Source: CAZFCK01 sp964517355 (lineage in GTDB: Bacteria > Desulfobacterota > Desulfovibrionia > Desulfovibrionales > Desulfovibrionaceae). Taken from it: a stretch of DNA of 11,044 nucleotides. The notes under the pieces are model-generated. The model worked only from the letters and a program-made list of their open reading frames with translations. It had not been told where the DNA came from and made no database searches. The position numbers were made by a program, and so were the translations under genes. Positions 1 through 5,869 of this stretch are shown here, piece after piece; positions within the stretch are counted from its first letter, which is position 1; the number at the start of each line of letters is the position of its first letter. The DNA lies in assembly GCA_964517355.1 (NCBI GenBank), contig CAZFCK010000157.1, positions 1 through 11,044 of the forward strand. Direction: 5' to 3'.

Positions 1-80
1 CCCCCTCGCGCTCCCCCTTCCTAAACTTTGTCGCCAGACAAGTATATTTGTAACACATTGAATTTATGGGTATTTACGCC

Positions 81-144
81 AAAAGTCTTTGAAAGGGAGG
101 TCCGGGGGGAAAACCTAACAAGTCTTTAATCAGTGCTTCCTTAA
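81..144 (+). repeat. Left copy of terminal inverted repeat (hairpin core missing)
   Basis: This stretch starts AAAAGTCTTT and ends CTTCCTTAA. Read in reverse complement, the right edge of the window (10949-11044) carries nearly the same sequence. A 29-base block (110-138) is identical to the complement of 10955-10983. The outer parts (AAAAGTCTTTG.AAGGG.GG..CCGGGGGGA) also match with a few changes. About 32 bases that form a hairpin in the right copy are absent here, between the GGGGGGA run and AAACCTAAC. It could be a repetitive intergenic or terminator-type element, or the remnant edge of a mobile unit; the sequence alone does not decide. Confidence 0.75.
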
Positions 145-216
145 CAGTATGAAATCATGCCATTCCAGCGGATGAACACTCCGGCAACAACATGCAGCGA
201 AATTCTTTCTCTTCCA

Positions 217-245
217 TTGCAGCACATACTGAAAAAAGATAGCAT
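217..245 (+). promoter_or_regulatory. Possible sigma-70 promoter for the secreted beta-sandwich gene
   Basis: TTGCAG (217-222) and TAGCAT (240-245) are 17 bases apart and lie about 85 bases before the chosen ATG. Each box matches the consensus at four of six positions, so this is only a candidate. Confidence 0.3.
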
Positions 246-330
246 AAACCCTTAGAGCGATTATTTCCAACATCTTGTACAAGGCAAGGCATTATTATTG
301 GCTCCAATTTTAAAAACAAAGGAAGTTCCC

Positions 331-738
331 ATGCGCACCCTGAGCATCACCATTGCCCTCCTCTGCGGTCTTCTGGCGTGCGGCGCCGTGGCGCTGGCGC
401 AGGAAAACATGGACGTGCAGCCCGGCCAGGTTCCCAGTTTTTGCGGTATTGCCGTAGGAGAACAGGAACAGGAATACGACGCCGGAAGCGCATTTCCCTG
501 GACATTGAAACTCATTTTCGCGGACAAGGAAACACGTAATTACCTGAGCGACGTGGAAGTGACCGTAGTGGATGAAAAAGGAACGGAATGGCTGCAAACC
601 CTCTGTGAAGGGGCCTGGATGGTCATGGCTCTGCCTCCAGGCGTCTACAAAGTCACCAGCAACTACAACGAGCAGCCTCAGGAACGCACCATTAAGGTCC
701 CGGGAGGCAAACTGCTGACGGAATATTATTTCTGGTAA
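331..738 (+). CDS. Secreted protein with carboxypeptidase-regulatory-like beta-sandwich fold
   Basis: A 135-residue exported protein of unknown role. The chosen ATG (331) follows AAAGGAAG with normal spacing and starts directly with a signal peptide (MRTLSITIALLCGLLACGAVALA); an in-frame ATG at 298 lacks both. Signal peptidase I cleavage after ALA (residue 23) looks likelier than lipidation at Cys17, because the hydrophobic stretch continues past LLAC. The mature part has the look of a CarboxypepD_reg-like/transthyretin-like domain: a strand pattern SDVEVTVVDEKG, then LPPGVYKVT, then ERTIKVPGGK. Such domains often bind or present other envelope components, but no catalytic residues are visible. 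Two cysteines remain in the mature chain (SFCGI and TLCEG), so a disulfide is possible. It is the only plus-strand gene, it converges on the six-cysteine gene, and it ends just before a strong hairpin. The fold assignment is by eye. Confidence 0.7.
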   Translation: MRTLSITIALLCGLLACGAVALAQENMDVQPGQVPSFCGIAVGEQEQEYDAGSAFPWTLKLIFADKETRNYLSDVEVTVVDEKGTEWLQTLCEGAWMVMALPPGVYKVTSNYNEQPQERTIKVPGGKLLTEYYFW

Positions 739-762
739 GCATACCTACGAGAAAAGGGCGAC

Positions 763-802
763 GCGAGAGGGGAACCCCTTTTCAAAGGGTTTCCCCTCTC
801 GC
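763..802. terminator. Bidirectional hairpin terminator between convergent genes
   Basis: The arms GCGAGAGGGGAA and TTCCCCTCTCGC pair over 12 bp. After one mismatch the stem continues with CCCTTT/AAAGGG and closes on a very short loop. It lies 24 bases after the stop of the plus-strand gene and 80 bases beyond the stop of the minus-strand gene. Moderately T-rich sequence follows on both strands (TTTCCCTTTCAT on plus, GCCCTTTTCTCG on minus), so it probably serves both genes. Confidence 0.75.
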
Positions 803-882
803 ATTTCCCTTTCATAATGAATTTAGGCATACAGCCAACTCTCGGAACAAAGCGCCATTGCCGGTACAGCACATGGCACCGC

Positions 883-1224
883 TCATTTCGAAGCGGAACA
901 CTCCGTTGTCAGCCTTTGGTGCCATTTTTCACCAAGACGCATATGATCCATCAGGATGCTGTTCCACCCCGGATCCTTTTTACAATTGCTCGGCGCTCGT
1001 TTAATCAGGGAACATGCCTGGCGCATCAGGCTTTTCGCCCGACAGGAGCGCCCCTGCTCCCTGAGCAGCAGAGCCTTGCTTTCCAATTCTTCCACTTCCC
1101 AAAGGAAATCGCGGCAACTTTTTTGCTCTTTCGTGCAACGCATCTTATTGTCGGTTTCAGCGAACGCGAAAGATGACAAAAGGCACATAGATACGGCTGC
1201 AACAGCAAGACACCTCAAAACCAT
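883..1224 (-). CDS. Small secreted six-cysteine protein, function unknown
   Basis: A 113-residue protein that I do not recognise. The ATG at 1224 is chosen because GGAGGA stands 8 bases ahead of it and because a clean signal peptide follows (MVLRCLAVAAVSMCLLSSFAFA, cleavage predicted before ETD). The longer open frame to 1368 adds a sequence with no signal features. The mature chain is about 91 residues, highly charged and probably helical, with six cysteines: a C-x6-C pair near the N-terminus, then RSC, QAC, SNC and TEC near the C-terminus. An even number of cysteines in an exported helical protein suggests disulfide pairs or metal binding. No CxxCH haem motif is present, so it is not a c-type cytochrome. 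It is monocistronic as far as can be seen; a 21-bp palindrome lies about 70-90 bases upstream and may be an operator. Confidence 0.65.
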   Translation of the reverse strand: MVLRCLAVAAVSMCLLSSFAFAETDNKMRCTKEQKSCRDFLWEVEELESKALLLREQGRSCRAKSLMRQACSLIKRAPSNCKKDPGWNSILMDHMRLGEKWHQRLTTECSASK

Positions 1225-1295
1225 TGCATCATTCCTCCGCCAAATATGATTACTCTTTTTACTCCCGGGCGATGGAACGGTATGCGTTCTACGCC

Positions 1296-1316
1296 GGCAA
1301 TACATAACGTATTGCC
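1296..1316. promoter_or_regulatory. Perfect palindrome, possible operator of the six-cysteine gene
   Basis: GGCAATAC and GTATTGCC form a perfect 8-bp inverted repeat around the 5-base centre ATAAC. It lies 72-92 bases upstream of the chosen start of the minus-strand six-cysteine gene, where a dimeric regulator could bind. Symmetry and position are seen directly; regulator binding is inference. I could not place convincing -35 and -10 boxes around it. Confidence 0.45.
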
Positions 1317-1466
1317 CTGGCAGTTCGCCATACCATAGAGCCCGCCACTCCCCGACACGGACATGCATCCATCAGTCCCCAACCGGAGAAATATCTTATG
1401 ATACCATCTTCAACAAGGCAAGCTATAAAAATATGTAGTTATTTCCCTTACTCCGAAAGTGCCTTC

Positions 1467-1482
1467 GGGGGGAAACCTTTCT
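1467..1482 (+). repeat. Partial copy of the GGGGGGAAACCTTTCT repeat
   Basis: The 14 bases GGGAAACCTTTCTG within and next to this stretch also occur in the hairpin arm of the right-edge repeat (near 10990-11003). After CTGTAGA the sequence diverges and the second arm is missing. It looks like a decayed or partial member of the same repeat family. Confidence 0.5.
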
Positions 1483-1547
1483 GTAGATGTGGCTATGTCC
1501 TTAACTCCGCAATGTGGGAATGACTTGTTTTTCCGAGGGGAAAACCT

Positions 1548-1610
1548 CTTTCAAGAACTTCAGCCCTTGAGCGCGGTTGTATCGCGCCCAAGGGCTGAAG
1601 TTTCTGAAAG
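1548..1610. terminator. Long imperfect hairpin, terminator-like or structured RNA
   Basis: A 12-bp perfect stem (CTTCAGCCCTTG with CAAGGGCTGAAG, 1558-1600) encloses a second stem, GCGCG/CGCGC, with a 7-base loop. The outer stem extends to 22 bp with two adjacent mismatches (arms 1548-1569 and 1589-1610). No strong T run follows directly on either strand, so it may be an atypical terminator, a processing site or part of a structured transcript. Confidence 0.5.
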
Positions 1611-1626
1611 TTGAAAAATAAGGAAG

Positions 1627-1664
1627 AAAAAAATCTTTTCCCGGCGTCCAGGGGCCTCCCCTGG
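1627..1664 (-). terminator. Possible terminator of the HXXEE gene
   Basis: On the minus strand CCAGGGG-AGG-CCCCTGG forms a 7-bp stem with a 3-base loop (1648-1664), and seven T residues (1627-1633) follow 14 bases later. It lies about 95 bases beyond the stop of the HXXEE-family gene. The gap between stem and T tract is larger than normal, which lowers confidence. Confidence 0.35.
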
Positions 1665-1759
1665 TCGTCGTGCGGGCGCAAAAGCCCTCGACTTTATACG
1701 TTTTTTCATTAAGCCCGAACGTCGTATTTCGAGCGCACCGTCCTGGCGCGCTTTTCGTG

Positions 1760-2272
1760 TCAGCTTACCAAATGAAACAAGACGGCTAGTTTGGCATGCA
1801 GCAACACGGCTCTGACGAAGGTCGGGACAAGCATGAAGGCCATCCCGCCGACAGCAAAGGACAGCGCGATGTTCTTCAAGTTCAAGACGCCCTTTCTACG
1901 CCACATCTCCAGAAAGTACACTCCGCCCGGCAGGTAGAGCAAGGTGGCCGTCACCACGCCGGGGGAATACTCGCCGCCGAGCAGGGTGGCCGAAATGTGA
2001 ATGAAGGCGTTCGCCAGCACCCACATGGCGGCGCTCATCCCGACCCACAGGTACTTGGCCGGGTTCCGGTAGTAGAGATAGCAGGCGAGGGCCAGAAAAA
2101 TAAAAAAACCGGCGTTACCAATGATGTTCTGCGTCCAGTCGAAGTCGCCGAAATATTGGTTCCCCCATTCGACGAATCCGAAAATGAACTCCTCCACCAT
2201 GTGCAGGGCGTAAAGGAGGCAAAAGACAAAGATGGCGCCGGGACGCATGTCCAGGAAAATTTGGTTGTTCAT
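1760..2272 (-). CDS. HXXEE domain integral membrane protein
   Basis: A 170-residue protein with about five hydrophobic membrane segments. It carries the name-giving motif of the HXXEE family (Pfam PF13787): H24-M-V-E27-E28 in the first helix. A second conserved block, N88-AFIH92, and a third, PG(104-105)-x-x-T108, follow in order, so the whole family pattern is present. The polar His/Glu/Asn residues inside membrane helices suggest a metal-binding or catalytic membrane site, but the biochemical role of the family is not established as far as I know. The ATG at 2272 is preceded by AAAGAGAG, a weak ribosome site; M9 is a possible alternative start. It is last in the minus-strand series after the histidine kinase, 172 bases away, so it may have its own promoter. 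Confidence 0.8.
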   Translation of the reverse strand: MNNQIFLDMRPGAIFVFCLLYALHMVEEFIFGFVEWGNQYFGDFDWTQNIIGNAGFFIFLALACYLYYRNPAKYLWVGMSAAMWVLANAFIHISATLLGGEYSPGVVTATLLYLPGGVYFLEMWRRKGVLNLKNIALSFAVGGMAFMLVPTFVRAVLLHAKLAVLFHLVS

Positions 2273-2418
2273 GGAGGCTCTCTTTGGAAGGTGTTGCCCA
2301 GTACGCAGACAATGAAATTCAGTACGCTATCACATTGTCGAAGGCAAATTCTTCACTACTGATCCATCGCCCGCGGGGCCACCTCGTGAGCGAACACACG
2401 GAAGCGATTCGCGGCGCC

Positions 2419-2441
2419 CCCGGATGAAGAGGCAATCCGGG
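2419..2441 (-). other. Short hairpin just after the histidine kinase stop codon
   Basis: CCCGGAT and ATCCGGG pair perfectly over 7 bp with a 9-base loop, starting four bases beyond the kinase stop. No T run follows on the minus strand, so it may be a weak terminator or an RNA-stabilising structure at the kinase mRNA end. The remaining bases up to the HXXEE start (to 2444) hold no gene that I can support. Confidence 0.35.
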
Positions 2442-2444
2442 CTG

Positions 2445-3587
2445 TCAGGTACTCGCGGGGAGCAAAACCGTAAAACAGGCTCCATGAGGAAAACGATTGG
2501 CTGCGCACACGCACCCGCCATGGGCTTCCACAATGGAGCGCACCGCAGCCAACCCCAGGCCGGTGCCTTCCACTCCTTCCGAGGCCGCACCGCGATGAAA
2601 CACCTTGAAGAGTTGCGCCAAATCCTTCTTCGACAATCCGGGGCCGTCGTCCTGCACCTCGATGACAAGCCAATCGTCAGTCCCATTGCGCGCAACAAGG
2701 CGTATCCGCCCCTCAAGGGTATACTTGACGGCGTTATCCAACAAATTCACGAAGACGCGCTCCAATCTCCGTTTATCTCCCCGAACCGGAGAAAGATTCT
2801 GAACGATACTGCATTCCAGGACCAAGCCCTTTTGCCCGGCACGGCTGGAAAACTCCTTTCCCAACCTGTGCAACAACGGCCCGAGATGCAACGGCTCAAA
2901 AGAAAGGCTGAATCCGCCCTTGCCCATACGGGCGATATCCAAAAAATCCATGGCTAAAGCCAACACCCTGTCCAGCAACTCCCGGACCATGGACAACTCG
3001 GATATCTGCTCGGACTGCAACTGCCCCAATTTGCCGTCCAACAAGCGTTGCAAAAACGAACGTGCCCCGAAAAGGGGGGATTTCATATCGTGGGCAAAAA
3101 ACGTAAGTCCCTGGATACGTTCAGCCTCCATGGTCTTGGCCGTGCTTATGTCGTGAAACACAGCCACCCCGGCGACCACCTTTCCTTGCCGGTCATGGAC
3201 CGGCGAAGCATCGACAACCACCCAGCGCCGCTCGCCTTCCGGACTTTCAAGCACCACCTCCACGTTGTCGGCGTACCTTCCCTGCAACACCGCACGCTCC
3301 AAGGGGCGTTCACAATCCGTATACGGCGTCCCATCTTTATGCAGAAGACGCCACCCCATAAGGTAATCACTTGGTATTTCGCTCTGTTGCAAAGGTGAAG
3401 ATGAAATGATGCCCAAGCCGGCCAGACCGATCTGACGGATGCGCATATCCGGCGGTTCAGCAACCACGTATCCCGAAGAGGATTGCTCAAGCACCCTGAT
3501 GATAACGGCGTCCTTATAGCTCAGCTCGCGCTCCAACCATTCACAGTGCTCGCGAAGCCGCTTGATTTCCTGTTCACGTGGGTCCAT
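2445..3587 (-). CDS. Cytoplasmic PAS-domain sensor histidine kinase
   Basis: A 380-residue sensor kinase with no transmembrane segment or signal peptide, so it should sense a cytoplasmic cue. A short N-terminal helical/coiled-coil stretch (1-30) is followed by a PAS domain (about 30-150, ending in the linker VAVFHDIS). Next is the dimerisation/phosphoacceptor domain with the H-box FFAHDMKSPL (His166). The ATPase domain shows the N-box NLLDNAVKYT (Asn281, Asn285), G1 box DDGPG (313-317) and G2 box GTGLGLA (341-347), so all catalytic elements are intact. It should autophosphorylate and pass phosphate to a response regulator, but none is encoded in the window. The ATG at 3587 is preferred because AAGAGG precedes it by 7 bases; an ATG seven codons upstream (3608) has no clear ribosome site. 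It follows the antiporter gene by 127 bases on the same strand, which suggests but does not prove a shared role. The PAS ligand cannot be read from sequence. Confidence 0.88.
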   Translation of the reverse strand: MDPREQEIKRLREHCEWLERELSYKDAVIIRVLEQSSSGYVVAEPPDMRIRQIGLAGLGIISSSPLQQSEIPSDYLMGWRLLHKDGTPYTDCERPLERAVLQGRYADNVEVVLESPEGERRWVVVDASPVHDRQGKVVAGVAVFHDISTAKTMEAERIQGLTFFAHDMKSPLFGARSFLQRLLDGKLGQLQSEQISELSMVRELLDRVLALAMDFLDIARMGKGGFSLSFEPLHLGPLLHRLGKEFSSRAGQKGLVLECSIVQNLSPVRGDKRRLERVFVNLLDNAVKYTLEGRIRLVARNGTDDWLVIEVQDDGPGLSKKDLAQLFKVFHRGAASEGVEGTGLGLAAVRSIVEAHGGCVCAANRFPHGACFTVLLPAST

Positions 3588-3714
3588 TGAAAACCTCTTG
3601 CTATGCATGACCGCGATTCAGTACCGAACGGCATTCATGACCAAAGCAGTGCAAAGCCAATGCTCCTCGAGAAACGGTACAACCATGCGCCCCCGTCAAT
3701 ATCCGGTTCACTGA

Positions 3715-5718
3715 TCACATCTGCCAGCTTTTGCGACGCACGTTGAACAGGCTGGTCTTATCCGTGACATCCCGGTGTTCTCCAAAAAGATAAACAACAT
3801 CCCCTCCTTGCAAAACAAATCCACCGTCGGGATTCGCATGTATGGCGTCTCCGCGTTGTACGGCCATCACGGTCAAGCCGTGGGTTTTGCGCAACCCGGC
3901 CCCCGAAAGGCTCATGCCGTCCAGCGTCGCTCCCGGTTCCAACAGCACGCCGCTCACCTCCATGCCCATGAAATGCCGGTCCAGGGAGGTCAAGGGGGTG
4001 TTGGGCACATGTAGACCGCGCATCATTTCATAGCCTTCAAGCCGCGCCTGCTCCACAAAGGACTCGATCACGGCCCGGGGCACCAAGTAGTCGCTCAACA
4101 CGCGGGTTAATATTTCAATGGAGGTTTCAAATTCTTCGGAAACGACATTATCCGCGCCCAATTGTTTCAACGGTTCGATTTCGCTGACGTAACGCGTGCG
4201 GGCGATGATGCGCAACGTGGGGTTCAAGGACCGGCCGGTCGCCGTGACCCTGCGCACTGAAGCGGGATCGGAGATGACCACGACAAGCGCCTTTGCCCGC
4301 GTGATACCCAGATGCTCAAGCACGACGGTCTGCCCGCCGTCTCCGAAATGGATGGGTTCCCCCTGTTTTCGAAAATTATGCACCGTATCCGGATTCATTT
4401 CCAACACGACATAGGCAATGCCCGCGGCCTTGGCCACCCGCGCCAGATTGCGGCCGCCCAGGCCAAAGCCGACGATAATCAGATGGTCGCACAAGGTGTC
4501 GCGATGTTCGCCCCCCATGGAGATAACGTCCTTATCCCGCAAAGAGGCCAGCCGCCGGATACCGCCCAGCAGATCGGCGATTTTCGGCGCCGCGTTCATG
4601 AGAAAGGGGGTTGCCGCCATGGTCACGATGCTGGCCGCGAGAAACAACTGGTATTGCATGTCAGCCAGCAGGCCGTAGGCCTGGCCGCTCTTCGCCAGAA
4701 TAAAGGAGAATTCCCCCACCTGGCACAACGAAAGCCCCACCAGCAGGGAGGTGCGCAAGGGATAGCGCAGCAGACGCGCCGCCCCTCCGGCGAGCACCGT
4801 TTTCCCAACCATCAGTGTCAGGGTGAGCCCCAAGACCAGCGGCAGGTGCGTGCTGAAAACCTGCAGATCGAGCAACATGCCCACGGAAATGAAAAACAGG
4901 CTGGTGAAGACATCGCGAAAGGGAAGGATGCCTTCCATGGCGCTGATGCTGTATTCCGATTCGCTCATTATCAACCCGGCCAAGAACGCGCCCAGAGAAA
5001 GAGACAGCCCCAGGGAGGAAGTCAGCAAGGCGATGGAAAGGCACATCACCAACGTGGTCAATAAAAACAATTCCCGGCTGCGCGTACGCACGATACGCGC
5101 CAGCACCGCGGGAACCACATACCTGGAAGCCAGCCACAGCACGCCCAGCAAAGCCGCCGCCTTTGCGGCCATAAGCAGCAACGAAGCCCCAAGCGCGCCT
5201 CCCGTGCCCGCGAAAAACGGCACTAAAAGGACCATGGGCACGATGATCAGGTCTTGAAAAATAAGCATGGACAAACTGATGCGGCCTTGGGGGCTTTCGC
5301 CCTGAGCGCTTTCCTGAAGCTGCTTGAGCACAATGGCGGTGGAGGAAAGCGCGGCCAGGCATCCGAAAAACAGGGCCTGCCCCATGGTGGCGCCGAAAAC
5401 GCCCGCCAACGCGCCGGTCACGAGGATGGTGCAGCCCACCTGGGCCGCGCCTCCCAAAAAGACAGGGCGTTTCAAACGAACCAATTCCCCCAGGGAGAGT
5501 TCCAGGCCAATGGTGAAAAGCAGCAAGACAACGCCTATCTCCGCCAGCAATTCCACTTCGTGGACCGCGTCCACCAGGCCCAGACCGTGCGGCCCAACCA
5601 CGATGCCGGTGATCAGGAACCCCACTATGGGGGGAATATGCACCCGATGACAAACGTAAATAATTCCAATGGCGAGTCCGAAGATTAATGTGAATTCGGT
5701 TAACAGCATGACTTCCAT
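3715..5718 (-). CDS. CPA2-family cation:proton antiporter with RCK/TrkA domains (KefB/KefC type)
   Basis: A 667-residue membrane protein that should exchange a monovalent cation (probably K+ or Na+) for protons at the inner membrane. Residues 1-385 are the Na/H-exchanger-type core of about 12-13 helices, with family blocks such as GPHGLGL (42-48), ALSSTAIVLK (123-132), FQDL (154-157) and CQVGEFSF (332-339). A TrkA-N/RCK domain follows (about 410-530), with the nucleotide-binding loop GFGLGG (417-422), an acidic residue at the end of the second strand (E440) and FGDGG (458-462). A TrkA-C/RCK-C-like domain (about 575-650, LLEPGATLDGMSLS and VLQGGDVVYLFG) closes the protein. This layout fits regulated antiporters of the KefB/KefC/YbaL kind; which cation is moved and which ligand gates it is unknown. 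A moderate AAGGGA precedes the ATG. It lies 151 bases after the Lon-like gene, past a hairpin, and before the kinase. Confidence 0.9.
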   Translation of the reverse strand: MEVMLLTEFTLIFGLAIGIIYVCHRVHIPPIVGFLITGIVVGPHGLGLVDAVHEVELLAEIGVVLLLFTIGLELSLGELVRLKRPVFLGGAAQVGCTILVTGALAGVFGATMGQALFFGCLAALSSTAIVLKQLQESAQGESPQGRISLSMLIFQDLIIVPMVLLVPFFAGTGGALGASLLLMAAKAAALLGVLWLASRYVVPAVLARIVRTRSRELFLLTTLVMCLSIALLTSSLGLSLSLGAFLAGLIMSESEYSISAMEGILPFRDVFTSLFFISVGMLLDLQVFSTHLPLVLGLTLTLMVGKTVLAGGAARLLRYPLRTSLLVGLSLCQVGEFSFILAKSGQAYGLLADMQYQLFLAASIVTMAATPFLMNAAPKIADLLGGIRRLASLRDKDVISMGGEHRDTLCDHLIIVGFGLGGRNLARVAKAAGIAYVVLEMNPDTVHNFRKQGEPIHFGDGGQTVVLEHLGITRAKALVVVISDPASVRRVTATGRSLNPTLRIIARTRYVSEIEPLKQLGADNVVSEEFETSIEILTRVLSDYLVPRAVIESFVEQARLEGYEMMRGLHVPNTPLTSLDRHFMGMEVSGVLLEPGATLDGMSLSGAGLRKTHGLTVMAVQRGDAIHANPDGGFVLQGGDVVYLFGEHRDVTDKTSLFNVRRKSWQM

Positions 5719-5821
5719 GACGGGTTCCCTTATACGTCCCTTTCACCATGCTCGCTGCAGGCGAACGATTATTGTTTGTCTTCCTTCAACGGCCACCCGC
5801 CTTTCGCGGAGGGCTTTCCGA

Positions 5822-5855
5822 GGGGGGAGCCTCGTCCGGCAAGAGATCTCCCCCC
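5822..5855 (-). terminator. GC-rich hairpin between the Lon-like and antiporter genes
   Basis: GGGGGGAG and CTCCCCCC (8 bp, perfect) enclose an 18-base interior that can add a small CTC/GAG stem. It starts 14 bases beyond the stop of the Lon-like gene. There is no T run behind it, so it may only partly terminate transcription, or may stabilise the upstream mRNA. Confidence 0.45.
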
Positions 5856-5869
5856 GAAACGATATGCTC

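Larger units (their letters stand above)
1..330. other. Intergenic region before the first gene
   Basis: No coding region or RNA gene is convincing here. The stretch holds the left copy of the end repeat (81-144) and a possible promoter for the first gene (217-245). The first 80 bases are unassigned; they start C-rich and then become AT-rich, and may be the tail of an intergenic region that extends beyond the window. Confidence 0.5.
1225..1759. other. Gene-poor region with hairpins and a repeat fragment
   Basis: No convincing gene lies here; the small open frames lack start signals and recognisable content. The stretch contains the upstream region of the six-cysteine gene, a palindrome (1296-1316), a fragment of the GGGGGGAAACCTTTCT repeat (1467-1482), a long imperfect hairpin (1548-1610) and a GC-rich hairpin with a nearby T tract on the minus strand (1627-1664). 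Confidence 0.5.

Noticed and set aside
1225..1368. N-terminal extension of the six-cysteine protein
   Set aside because: The extension would bury the signal peptide, overlaps the palindrome and lacks a ribosome site; the internal ATG has GGAGGA.
4312..5064. Long plus-strand open frame (250 codons) and a similar minus-strand frame at 4661-5749
   Set aside because: Both overlap the antiporter gene in other frames, have low-complexity Gln/His/Arg/Gly-rich translations and no family resemblance; they are shadows of the real gene.
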